DNA from: Cycas panzhihuaensis
Lineage: Eukaryota; Cycadophyta
Reading direction: 5' to 3'
Length of the DNA: 64,000 nucleotides
Assembly: GCA_023213395.1 (NCBI GenBank)
Contig: CM041465.1
Location: 125,681,741 to 125,745,740, forward strand
The translations under genes and the position numbers were made by a program. Numbering within the stretch: the first letter of the stretch is position 1; the number at the start of each line of letters is the position of its first letter. The notes under the pieces are model-generated. The model made no database searches and was not told the origin of the DNA. It was given only the letters and a program-made list of their open reading frames with translations. Below, piece after piece: positions 9,856 to 20,369 of this stretch.

Positions 9856-12465
9856 TGAAACACTTCTACGGGGTGGTCTCCTACATTTAGTAAGATGTGG
9901 CTAACTAAGATGTAGTTAGGCTATGAGTGGGATATAACGGCAAGGAAAACACCACGCAGGGCATCAGTGCACCAGAGCATGGATTCAGGACCTACAAATG
10001 GCATCTAATTGCCTTTGGGCAATCTCTGGAGAAGGATGCAAGACGAGGCCTTGGGTCGTCCCAAAAGAAGAGGCCCTCCTACCCCTTGGATGGCCAGGAA
10101 GAGGAAGAGGGACCCTAAAGAGTCACGCCTTCTCAAGAGAGGGAGAAGGCGACGGGTAAGAAAATGTGTGTAGTATAGTGCTCTACGTGTGGGCTAGGTG
10201 AAGAATGGATGACTCACACCAAAAAACCTACCTACATGTGATATAAATAACTATAAACAAAAGAGATGTGTAAATGCAGGGATGGGTTCTTTTTCTCTTT
10301 TTCATTTCCTATGTGTTTTAGTATGCAAACATATGCGTAAAAGAAAACATTACAGGAAAGGACCCAAAAAAGAAGAAGAATACCTAGAAATGTAGTGCGA
10401 TTGGAGTGTTACGACCTTCGATTCTTTATGCGCTCTCCCACTCAAACTTGTCATGCAGGTGAAGGACTAGCCTACGACGGTTGCCGTGAGCAGTTAAGGG
10501 GCTATCTTACCTTCCCCAAATGTGCAAAAAAGTAAAGCAACACAAAGAAAGGTAAAAGGAAACAAAGAAATACTACCAACAAAAGACTAAACTGTAAAGA
10601 AGTTTGCCTTATATATATTTCTGTTTTCGCGAAGCCTGCAAATCACAACACGACAGTTTCTCCCTCTCAAAAGAGGGGATGCCAAATATACCTAATATAT
10701 GTATATATAAATACAAAGAAATTGATAGTAAATCAAGTCAAAGAAATGTTGCACATCACTCCAAAACTCTAAGCAAAACTCAAGCAAGCAGTAGTACCAA
10801 ATGATATCCAAAATGAAGGAGTTAGCCTTGGAATGGCCAACTCACCCACATATGTCTCTACGTAGCCTCGAGGGAGGGAAAAATAAAGTATACTAGCTGT
10901 ATGGGATAGCAAATAAGAGAGGAAATAGACCAACAAAATGATATGCAAGCAAACCCAAGAGACAAAGTGCTATGGACAATAAATCATCGAGTTGAGGGTC
11001 ACAGACCAACCAGGAAGGGTTTTGGGGCTTATGTGGTGCCCAAAAATAGCAAGTGCAGGTCTGAAACCAACGTGGCAAGGGGCTACCAACTATGTTTCAG
11101 ATCTAGAAATAGGCTCTCAAAATCCCTGAGCCAGCTCCAAGGGAGGCATGAGGTGAAAGAGGAAGGAAGGGAAGGGTTTTGACCCTTGGGGAGAAGGCCA
11201 ACAAGGGGACTGATCCCACCTTTCTCCTTTCACCCTTCCTTGTGTAACCCTCTTGCACATCCACCTTGAAGTAAGCTTGCAGGAAATGAGATAGAGAGCA
11301 CTATAAAATAGGGAGTAATGGGCAAGCTCTTATAGGATGCCAAGCCAAGAGCAAAAAATAACTGAAAACTATTCATGAAAGGGAGGAGAAAAACATGAAT
11401 TTTAGAGAAACATTGGAGAGGTACCTTGTAGCAGGAAGTAAGAGCTTGGTCTTGCCAGAAATCAGGAAGAGAAGCCTACGTTTGATAGAATTTCCAAGCC
11501 TGGGCTAAAGAGGAGGCAAATATGAGAGCATAACTAAGATCTTGGAACTTTGGAGCTGGCTTTGTTGAGTTGATGTGAGTCTTCCTTCCACCATAATGTA
11601 GATCTACAAAGAAAGGGCCTGAGCTACTGGAGCAAGGCTTGAGACGCAGCTGGTATCCCTGTGGAAGGATCACTAGAGCCAAAGAGCAGATTCCCTGACA
11701 GTCCTAGAGAAAGAGCTAGAGTAGTGCCAAAAAAATGAATGGAGAAGAGACCCAAGTGAGTTACTTTTTGGGTTTTATATTCCCCCTAACTCTAAACAAG
11801 CATTCATGGTTATGGGGAGATGGGTGTGCACAGATGCCACGTGGCAGTTCTGCGAAAAGAGTGGGAATTACCGTGACTGTTTAAAAAATAATTTTAAATA
11901 ATCGCACCGTGGTAAACTTCACAGTACCATGGTAAATATCGCGGTACCATTAAGTTTACAGTGGTGCAGGCCTACAAGCTAAAATTAGGGTAGAAATAGG
12001 GCCTAAAGCCAAACTGAGGGTATACTAAAGCTGGGTAGGCTAGAAATTCCTACCCAGGTTGTTGACAAGTGGGCAGAAGAGAGGAACGTGTCTCAATGGG
12101 GGTCCTATCATACTTAAAAAGAGAATCAAAGTAGAGACAGGATCGTTGTCATGGACGAGACATGACCGACAATGGTGCTCAAGGAGTTGTGGAGACATTG
12201 TGGGTGGCTGAGTGCTACATGGGGTGCATGACTTGCTGAGGAGTGCCCCCACGGTGGGTCGTCATAGGCTGAGTGGTGTGCAGCAGGCATAAGCAACGTG
12301 ATCAGGCAAGAAAGCAATGTGATCACATAAATGATAGGCAAGCATGCATCAAGCAATACACTAAGCAACCTTGACTAAGCAAAAGTGAGGATGGGAGTGA
12401 GAAACATATACTTGAGCTTACCTGAGTCGACTCGTCCTAAATCCATTCCTGGTAGCTGAGAAACA
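9856..12465 (-). repeat. 3' LTR of Gypsy element 1
   Basis: 2610 bp, TGAAACAC... to ...GAAACA on the plus strand. Closely matches the right LTR at 23536-26145 and the LTR at 51578-54202. Near 11905-11950 it has a tandem duplication of a CGCGGTACCATGGTAAAT-like unit that the 5' LTR lacks and the 51578-54202 LTR shares. Small ORFs on either strand inside it are not conserved as genes. Confidence 0.93.
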
Positions 12466-12478
12466 CTGCCCCCTTGGT
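12466..12478 (-). other. Polypurine tract of Gypsy element 1
   Basis: Minus strand reads ACCAAGGGGGCAG immediately before the 3' LTR start (TGTTTC). A purine run at this place primes plus-strand DNA synthesis in LTR retrotransposons. Confidence 0.8.
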
Positions 12479-12649
12479 AATAGAGCCTCACTACTCGGAA
12501 GCGTGGTGTGATGGCAAATGCTGGCAACCAAAAACTATTAGTAGCACATGTGTATATATATAAATAAATCATGAACATCATATGGACCAAGGGTGTTGGC
12601 AAGTGTCGTGGCGGAATGCATGGACAAGGGAGATGGAGACGAGGACAAC

Positions 12650-13403
12650 ATAGGGGCTGCCTATGTGTTGCCTAAAAGTCGACTTGTAAATGAAGAAAAT
12701 GAAAGAGAGGGATGCCCCCGCCACTGAAATGCAATGATTGGTGTGAGGGAAGCCAATAGAGACCTCGCGGTCAATGCCAAGGCTCTTAAGCGTGGGCACT
12801 GCACCTGGTAGACCTGGGTGAGATGAGACACCACCACTTGAGAGTCGTAAAGAAGGATGATGGGTCCATGATGGAAATGCCATACATTGGTGAGGGCTTC
12901 AATAACTGTCATATACTCGTCTTCATTATTGGTCACCTTGGGGGGGAAGATACCATAGCGTAGATAGTCATGTCCAGTGGAATCACAGAGTATCCACGCG
13001 GCGGCAGAAGGACCAGGATTACCCAGCTTCTGCCATCGATGAAAATGAAAAGAGCCATGAGTAAGATGACTTCCTTGCTAAAAGAAGTACAATGTAATCA
13101 ACAAAAGAGATGAGGAGAGGACTCTATATCGCTAGTAATGGTGGCCATAAAGGGGTATGAAGGCCTAGCAATGAGGTGACCCAATGGTAGGGAAGAGGAA
13201 TGGTGAAAAGGGACCCCAGGACACCCAAAATGGCTTAAGGGAGCATAAAGGGGCACCCAGTCAGAGGGGACATTCCCTATGGGAGTACCAAGAGCAAAAA
13301 CAAGCGGCAAAAATGAGTCCAGGGTGGCAAAATGAGCGAAACGAGTATAAACTTGGGCATGCACAGGAGTGGCACATGAAACGAGACGAGGAGGCTTCGG
13401 CAA
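12650..13403 (-). pseudogene. RNase HI-like ORF between the antisense PMD gene and the 3' LTR
   Basis: A sense-strand ORF separate from pol. Codons from 13403 to about 13090 give an N-terminal part I do not recognise. Next comes the RNase HI first strand, FIFIDG near 13035, with the first catalytic Asp; then after a one-base frameshift GNPGPSAAAWILCD near 13010, TNNEDEY near 12935 with the catalytic Glu, and LLYDSQVVV near 12850 with the next Asp. These match the RVT_3/RNase HI family rather than the Gypsy pol RNase H, which this element also has (18139-18588). The final block with the last acidic residue is removed by a deletion of about 180 bp near 12740; it survives in the copy at 54626-55327. 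Established knowledge: Tat elements can carry a second, archaeal-type RNase H, usually within pol. The position here is unusual in my experience. Confidence 0.7.
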
Positions 13404-13559
13404 AATGAGCCGTCCGGGGCGCCATTAATGCGCTGAGAGAAATGGGTTAAAAGGAATCCACAGAGACCGAAAGGAGAACTGGGCCAGAAGGCAACGTTGG
13501 CCAGGGTAGAAATGTGGTCCAGAAGGCTACCTCGAGGGCAAAAAAGGAAGAAGTGCCTG

Positions 13560-13606
13560 GCGGGGGCCTCGCCTATATAAAGAAAAGTTGAATGAAAAAG
13601 GTTTCA
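13560..13606 (+). promoter_or_regulatory. TATA-box promoter for the antisense PMD gene
   Basis: TATATAAA at 13574-13581 in a GC-rich setting (GGGGCCTCGCC just upstream), on the plus strand, which is antisense to the retrotransposon. A start site would be expected near 13605. It lies upstream of the PMD exons and is kept in the second copy (box at 55498-55505). Assignment as a promoter is inference from the box, its setting and the downstream gene. Confidence 0.55.
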
Positions 13607-14250
13607 TTATCATAAGCTCTCGTATGAAATCCAGAGCTCATTTCTTACGCAGCGGAGCACTACCCCACTTTCGGGACACACAACGAGAGATCTGATCATT
13701 GGATTGAGACGAGGAGATAGTTAGAGCGACCGAGGGATCGAGATAATAATTGCGCAACCAGATCTAGTGAGTGGATCACCAAACCCAACCTAAAATTTCC
13801 ATTTGAAATTTAATGCTTTTTTATGAGTTTTTTATGCAGTTTTTGGCCCCATAAGGGCAAGAAGCGACCTCTCAGGGTATGAATTGGACCCGAAGAGGGG
13901 CGGGACTAGGGTATTAGGCAGCCCTGGTCCCGGTGGGCCCGTTTGTGGCCCATCTAGAGGAAAACTTTTGATTTTTGGGGGCCGGGAACCCCCCCCCTTT
14001 AGGGGGGTGACGTTCTCACCACGACAAAGATCGCGATGCCACGATCTTTTCCACGGGGCGATCGCCTGGCCCAACCTAAATTCTATTGTACTGCAAAATT
14101 TAGCACGGTGTAGGGCCAGGATCCTGGAAAAAAAGAAAGAGGACCCCGAGGGGTCCCAAATCTAGACCAAATAATGCCAAGAGAAGGTCTGGAGAAGCCA
14201 GGAGTGAGTGTTGGCTGCAGACTAACACGTTTGAGTGGCATTTTTTACAG
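13607..14250 (+). other. Probable 5' leader and first intron of the antisense PMD gene
   Basis: About 640 bp without a convincing coding frame. It ends in a good plant splice acceptor (ATTTTTTACAG, ending at 14250) right where PMD homology begins. A possible donor (GTATGA) lies at 13877. The equivalent acceptor is kept in element 2 (TTTTTACAG on the minus strand near 38000) and in the second copy (ending 56179). A poly-C/poly-G hairpin lies at about 13989-14010. Confidence 0.45.
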
Positions 14251-16105
14251 GTAGTGACCGCGGTGGAGAACAGCAAGAATGTTGGCATGGCTCTGTTAAG
14301 CTTTTTGGAGATGATGAGTAGAGAGGACAAGGGAGTCTTCCAGAGATGTGGATTGCTGAAGGTAGTGAAGACACCTTAGTTCATATCGGATTAGAGACTG
14401 CTTATGGATATAGTATCGCATTGGGACAGGCGGAGTCATATGTTCCATCTGCCCCAAGTAGGGGATGTCACAGTGATACCCAGAGACAGCTGACATATCC
14501 TAGGGATGCCAGTGACAGGGAGACCAACCATGCTAGGGGCATTGCCTAGCAATGAGATGGCTCATCGGGAGGTGGCCATGTTCTTCATAGGCTAGGACAG
14601 GTGGGAGAGGTGAGGGATGCCTCTACAGAGCATGGTGATGTCTAGGGTTCCTCGTATGAGAAAATTGATCACCCTATGCATTCTATTCTGGATTTCCCAG
14701 AAACAGAATTATAGGGACATTCCAAGAGGCTGGATGGAGGTAGTGCATTGGTGTGAGGCTGGCAAGAGATTGGATTAGGCCACCCTTACAGCGACGAATC
14801 TCGTCACCCAGTTGGATGATATCAGGGTGACGGGTAGGGGTGGATTATCATACATCCCGCTATTGCAGTGCTGGTTCTTTGACCATTTCGTAGCAGTGGC
14901 ACTGTTAAGGGGACCATACCCCATATTAGACTGGGCACCCATGGCACAGAGGTGGCAGACCCGGTTCAAGGGAGTGGAGGATCAGGCGTATGTTAGGAGG
15001 TCCGTGGATGCCATGTTACTGGATTTACTCATGATGATTGACTACACACCGGACCCCTACCGGTCAATGAGATGAGACAGTGATGAGGACGCAGGAGGAG
15101 TAGTGGCTATCCCCAGAGATAAAGATGGTAGTGATGGGGGAGATGGGGCCGGCCCATCACGAGCTGCAGATGAGGCAGGACCATCAGGGACTACTGAGGA
15201 GATGAGGGGGCCTATGACATGAGCCCGGAGATTAAGGATCGTGGAGAGACCCAGAGTGGCAGCTCCACCGGCAGAGGAAGGGGCACAGGCCCTAACAGTG
15301 GAGGCAGTTATAGAGGAGGTGCTAGAGGAGGAGGCACCTGGAGTTGGTAGAGAGCTAGGGACAGAGGCTATCGCACAGGCAGAGGAGCCAGTTGCTGTAG
15401 CAGGTGAGGCTCAATCTTCCTCATTGTTTGATAGCCAGATGCATTATACTTTTTGGTTTTTGATTTGATATTTGCGCAGACATATACTAATATATGACAT
15501 GGTGGATTTACAGGTGCTGCAGAGATCAGATGGCTGGTTGAGGCCATGGTGAGGGTGATGTTCCCTTAGGTATATGCAGAGGGGCAACCACCGATCTAGG
15601 CGGAGGATGCACTTAGATCGGTGGGTACCCACATGGCAATGTTCGCCTCATTGGCGAGGGCGAGAGACATCTAGGCTGCAGAGTCCCAAGAGCACATAAC
15701 ATTCAGGGGACAGATGCAGCAGGAGTTGGATGAGGCTCAGAGCGAGTGGGATGCATTACAAGGTCACGTACAGGCTCTAGAGACTTAGGGAGGAGCAGGT
15801 GGAGACACAGAGAGCAGGGACCGGATGGCAGTCCTAGAGCATGGAGGAGAGACTCCGGGGTGTAGAGGGAGAGAGGGATCGTATCCAAGCTCGATATGAT
15901 CAGCTGGTAGACCAGGTGGCATCGAGGTCGAGTAGGAGCAGGACGTATACCCACACAGTAGCGACGACCCTAAGGAGGCCACGGGACGAGGGGAGCGAGG
16001 CAGTGAGCTCCCGGAGACTCAGGAGGAGTCTCGGAGAGATGTGGTCCCTAGGAGAGGGATTACACAGACCAGGAGATGATGCCCCAGGAGCGAGACAGCA
16101 GTAGT
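14251..16105 (+). pseudogene. Antisense plant mobile domain (PMD) protein gene with intron and coiled-coil tail
   Basis: Reads against the retrotransposon. Exon 14251-15403 carries the PMD pattern (PF10536 type): a GLLKV-like start, MDIVSHWDRR and HMFHLPQVGDVTV near 14410-14470, LLQCWFFDHF near 14860, YPILDWAPMAQRW near 14920. An acidic Pro/Glu/Ala-rich stretch follows. A 110-bp intron at 15404-15513 (CAG/GTGAGG donor, TTTACAG acceptor) rejoins the frame. The second exon is Glu/Arg/Gln-rich, with a coiled coil around GVEGERDRIQARYDQL near 15890. PMD proteins occur both as host nuclear proteins (MAIN/MAIL type) and as passengers in plant transposons; role here unknown. Stops at several sites (near 14370, 14500, 14595, 14778) kill this copy. 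Confidence 0.75.
15404..15513 (+). other. Intron of the antisense PMD gene (110 bp)
   Basis: Donor GTGAGG after CAG, acceptor TTTACAG before GTGCTG. Removing it keeps the reading frame (Ala-Gly-Ala across the junction), while reading through meets a stop at 15466-15468. The second copy has an intron of the same length at 57333-57442. That the intron is on the plus strand supports transcription antisense to the element, since an intron on the genomic RNA strand would tend to be lost. Confidence 0.65.
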
Positions 16106-16727
16106 ATAGTACTCATGTATTTGATTTTGATAGGGGAAAGCATGGGCCTCTAGGGGGTCATATATATAGAGTCATATGATTGTACCCCCCCTACAAGGAC
16201 ACTGGCTTCCCATATGCATGATATGATTCCCGATTTTGATGTATATATACAGACGGGGCAATTGGTGCCCTATTTTGTTATGATGATGTTGTGTATCTTT
16301 TGTTTTATGGATGATATATATGGCTTATATTTTGTTATGGTGTTTGTTTGAGTTACATGTATTTCTTTTCATGCAAGACTACATACCTAACAAGAGCACA
16401 CACGACCACCGGTAGAGGTGACATGCATATGTGGGATTAGGAAAAAAAAAACGGCATGCATGTACATGGAGGAGCATAGCAGGATATGCAAAAGAGATAC
16501 AAAGCAAATGAGGAATGATGACATTCCTAAGCATCGTCCTACTGGGGGCTACCCAAATAGGAGGACAAGGTCCTAAGGAGAATGGGAACAAGGGTCCTAG
16601 AAGAGGACCTGAAGAAAAGGGAAGCCATCCTAAGTTCTCATCCCACCCGTGGCTGGGAGGAGTGGGAACAACCTAAGATGGTAGTTTAGGCTCATTTCAG
16701 AGCGTGGCGAAGGGATTGCTGAGGAGA
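16106..16727. other. Convergent 3' region between PMD gene and integrase
   Basis: About 620 bp between the tail of the plus-strand PMD gene and the tail of minus-strand pol. T-rich and AT-rich runs at 16240-16380 could hold 3' ends of the PMD transcript. No gene seen. Confidence 0.5.
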
Positions 16728-17863
16728 TCATACATAAAATTTCTTAAGGAATTTTTCGTTGACTGCCTTCTCAAATTCTAGGCCCTCCAAGGTGGTAATC
16801 CTATAGGCACCATTATCGAGGCTCTCAAGAATGATGAAAGGACCGACCCATTTAGGCCCAAATTTAGTCAAACGATCGTAGAGATATTCCAACTTAAGGA
16901 CGTGGTCACTAGGGCATAAAGGACGAGCACTAAGATGTTTGTCGTGAGTCCTTTGCAAGTGGGTTTTAGAAGCAAGATTCACTTGATAAGCCATTAAGCG
17001 CCTCTCATCCAGGGCTTCGAGATCTAGGAGACGAGCCTGGCAGATAGACTCCTCATCAATAAGACCTCTAAGGGAGACCCATAGAGAGGGGATCTCCACT
17101 TCTAGTGGGAGTACCACCTCAGTTCTGTAGACTAAGGAAAATTGAGTCATTCTAGTTACCATATGGATAGAAGTGCGATAGGCCCACAGGGCGGAAGGGA
17201 GTTAGAAGTGCCAATCTCTTTGAGATTGCGTAACCGTTTTCTTTTGAATATTAACAAGGGTTTTGTTGAATGATTCAACTTGTCCATTTACTTGGGGGTA
17301 ATAAGGAGATGAGGTCTTATGCGAAATCTTAAATTTCTCGCAAAGCTTGTCCACCTCTTTGTTACAAAAGGGGGTTCCATTGTTTGTGATTAAGACGTCT
17401 GGAATCCCAAAACGGCAAACGATGTGCTAGTAGATGAAGGTGGCTATCATCTTGCCAGGTGTAGTAGATAGGGGGATTACCTCTGCCAATTTGGTAAAAT
17501 ACTCCATGGTAGTCAAGATGTACTTGTGCTGCGCCGAAGAAGGTGGTGATATGGCACCAATGAGGTCTAGACCCCATTGGGAAAAAGGCCATGGAGATAC
17601 GATAGGGTGTAGGGCCTCGGAAGGCACATGAGAGATGTTGGCATGCTCTTGGCACTGTCGACATCTTAAAGCGTAGGCACGAGCATTCTTAAAAAGGGAC
17701 AGCCAGTAATAGCCCATGCAGAGGATCTTTTGGGCCATGGACTGGCCTCCAAAATGGCCCCTACAAATGCCATGATGGCATTCGTGGAGTATTTGGTCCG
17801 CTTCGTCTGAAGCGACGTAGCGAAGCAGGATCCCATCGAAGGACCTTTTGTACAACACTTCAT
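16728..17863 (-). pseudogene. Gypsy element 1 integrase
   Basis: Minus-strand order: zinc-binding HHCC segment (HHGICRGHFGG near 17770, CRQCQEH near 17650), catalytic core starting GLDLIG near 17570 with the first Asp, a second block near 17390, QVESFNKTL near 17270 with the Glu, and the C-terminal GPF-like part (LTKFGPKWVGPFIILESLD near 16850), ending at FLKKFYV and a stop at 16728. The middle is frameshifted (17160-17430) and the second Asp reads Asn in the local frame (ITNNGTPF). The copy at 58740-59860 is better kept. Confidence 0.88.
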
Positions 17864-18099
17864 CTATGAGGAAGTGTTGTCTAGCAGTGGCACAATCTAA
17901 CTTTATTGCTAGCTTCAGGGTGATATTCCTGCTGAATCAAATACCACACAATGTCATCATACCACTCGCTATTGGCGAGTGGATGAGGAGAGGTATCCTG
18001 GATGGTAATAATAGACTCGTTAGGGAGAGAGTCATCAACGGGAACGCTGCTCGTGTTGGGAATAGGGGCATCGACTAACTGCTATGCCACTATCATCCC

Positions 18100-19290
18100 C
18101 TTTTTTGACTTCCTGTTAATGATTTGAAGGTCAAACTCTTAAAGTAAGATGGCCCAATGACCTACCCTACCCATCAAGTCTGAATGAGTAACCAAATAAC
18201 GCAAGAGATCAGATTGGACGATCACCTTGGTAGTATTACCAAGTAAGTAATGCCTAAACTTCTTGGTCACATGGACCAAGGGGAGACACTCCTTCTCGAT
18301 GGGGGGATAATTAAGTTCAGTAGCCATGAGTGTGTGACTGATAAAATAGATTGCTCTCTCAGTTCTTGAATCATCCTCCTGTGCGAGCATCGTACCCAAA
18401 GATTTATCAGTTGCCAAGTTATACAAGATGAAGGGCCTATTGAAGCGAGGAGGTACCAACGTAGGAGCGGAAGCGAGAGCTTCTTTGAGTCCTACAAAGG
18501 CTTCTTGGGTCTTGTCAGACCAAACAAACGGGGCCCCTTTCTTCAATAGGTTGGTAAGGGGTTTGGCATTTATGGCAAAGTCTGCCAAAAAATGCCTAAG
18601 GAAACTAAGCCTACCTAAAATTGACTTGATCTGTCATTGGGTTCTAGGAGGTGGCATGTCAAGGATTGCCTTGACTTTATCTAGATCGATTTGGATTCCT
18701 TGTTTTGATACAAGGAAACCTAGGAGTTTGCGTGAGGTGACAGTACATACGCATTTAAGTGGGTTTAGACTGATATGATACTTGTGGCATCATATGAAGA
18801 TGGCCCATAAGTCGGAGGGATGATGGGCTCTAGTATGTGAGAGACCCATCATGTCATCTATGAAAACCTCCAACGTGTTGTTGATGAGGTCATGGAAAAT
18901 AAAATGCATAGCCCTTTAGTATGTGGCTCCTACATTTTTAAGACCGAAGGGCATTGCCTTATAGGCAAGGGTACCCCACGGGGTGGTGAAGGCCGTCTTG
19001 TGGCGGTCTTTAGGGGATATCTAGATTTGGTTGTAGCCAGAAAATCCATCCATTAAGGACATGACTTTGAATCCAATAGTTCAATCGATTATTTGATCGA
19101 TAAAGGGGAGTGGGAAGTTATCTTTGGGACATGCGTTATTAATATCACAAAAATCAACGCATATCTGGTTGGTCCCATTCTTCTTGGCAACGGGAATGAT
19201 GTTCGATACCCACTTAGGATAATCGATGGAAGAGATAAGTCCTGCATCCAAGAGTTTTTTAACCTTCATCTTGACGGTGGATGAAAGTTT
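18100..19290 (-). pseudogene. Gypsy element 1 reverse transcriptase and RNase H
   Basis: RT opens at 19269 (LLDAGLISSIDYPKWVSNI) and contains ICVDFCDINNACPKDNFPLP near 19150. The active-site box near 18850 is VFIDDM, a Tat-like variant of YVDD with both Asp kept. The thumb (LNPLKC near 18760) and the RNase H domain follow (18139-18588), including FILYNLATDKSLGTMLAQ and the YPPIEKECLPLVH block. Stops near 19020, 18920 and 18790 break it. Confidence 0.9.
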
Positions 19291-20369
19291 GGGGTGGAGA
19301 AGACGCTGCTTCTAACACACAAGGCAGGCGTAAGGAATAGTTATGAGGTTGTGGGTGATGATGGAGGGGTCAATTCCCTTCATGTTAGAGTAGTCCCACA
19401 TGAAAACATACAAGAATTCCTAGAATAGAAGGGAGTATCCCCTTACTTCATCAGGGGTACATTCCGCCCCTACCTCAATGACCTTGTTTGGGGCAAGGAT
19501 TATGTCCTGAGTTGCCCCTATATACATGGCATTCCCCTCCTCGAAATAGAGGGGGGCAAGGTCGACAGGAGGAGACAGAGCAGAGGATGGGATTGGGTTA
19601 GCTAATGTAGACCCAATCACTAGGATCTTCTGGTGGCTAGAAGGTAAGTTGGGCGTGGAGCCTGCCAAGTGCTCCAACAAGGCCTCGTCATCTTCGAAGT
19701 AGTCCATCCCATAGATGACTTGACTTCGAATGGATGAGGTGCGGGATGAAATGGGAGCAATAGAACTAGGATGACTAGTAAGCTACCTAACATCCCTAAG
19801 GGACTCTGAGGGAGAGTGAAGGAGAGACCCCTCGTAAGAGGCAGGAGGAAAACTCTCGATGCCATCACTCGCGAGAGGTGATGGAAGGGAAGAGCTAGGA
19901 GCCTGACAATCAACATGTGCAATGACATGTGACATGAGAGAGCGATTGGGCTCTTCAACAAAGGGGTCCTAAGTTGAGACCTAGAACGACAAGAATGCCC
20001 CCCACTAGCGTGAAGGAAGGAAACCAGATGAGGAAGGTCCTCATCCTCACTATGGGACCCATCGTCGCTAAACATGGCGAGGTATCCATAGCTTCTAATG
20101 CCGATGGGGGCAAAATGGGTTAGACCAGAAGAAGAAGATGTGGGGTCTTCTTCATGGCTAGAAGAATTAGGAATACCGATGGAGCAAGCTTAGGTGTGAT
20201 TAGAAGGGCCTTTACTTCCCTTTGCATGGCCATGGCTTACTTGAGTAGATGGTTTAGTTTGTTTTGCGAGCGGTCGCTCACGGGAGATAACTCTCATTTA
20301 TCCATTATGGATAAACTTAAGTTGCCCCCAACGGGTGGAACACATAGCTCCCATTTGGTCAAGCCATGG
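19291..20369 (-). pseudogene. Gypsy element 1 protease-to-RT linker
   Basis: Low-complexity Ser/Pro-rich linker typical of this family. Segments include MDYFEDDEALLEHL near 19707 and GIDPSII just ahead of RT, each matched in the second copy and in element 2. Frameshifts are present. No separate enzymatic domain was recognised. Confidence 0.6.

Noticed and set aside
10604-10804. Possible CRISPR-like or satellite arrays in the repeated LTR regions
   Set aside because: The repetition is from LTR copies many kilobases apart; no short regularly spaced array exists in the window.
12040-12368. Minus-strand ORFs in the 3' LTR that read like small proteins
   Set aside because: They lie within LTR, overlap each other in different frames and are disrupted in the matching LTRs.
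13884-14165. 93-codon plus-strand ORF upstream of the PMD domain (copy at 55727-55939)
   Set aside because: The two copies diverge in frame because of the poly-C run, and it lies in the proposed intron.
14251-16105. PMD gene as a host gene (MAIN/MAIL-like)
   Set aside because: It lies inside a defined retrotransposon in the same place and orientation in two family members, so it is an element gene.
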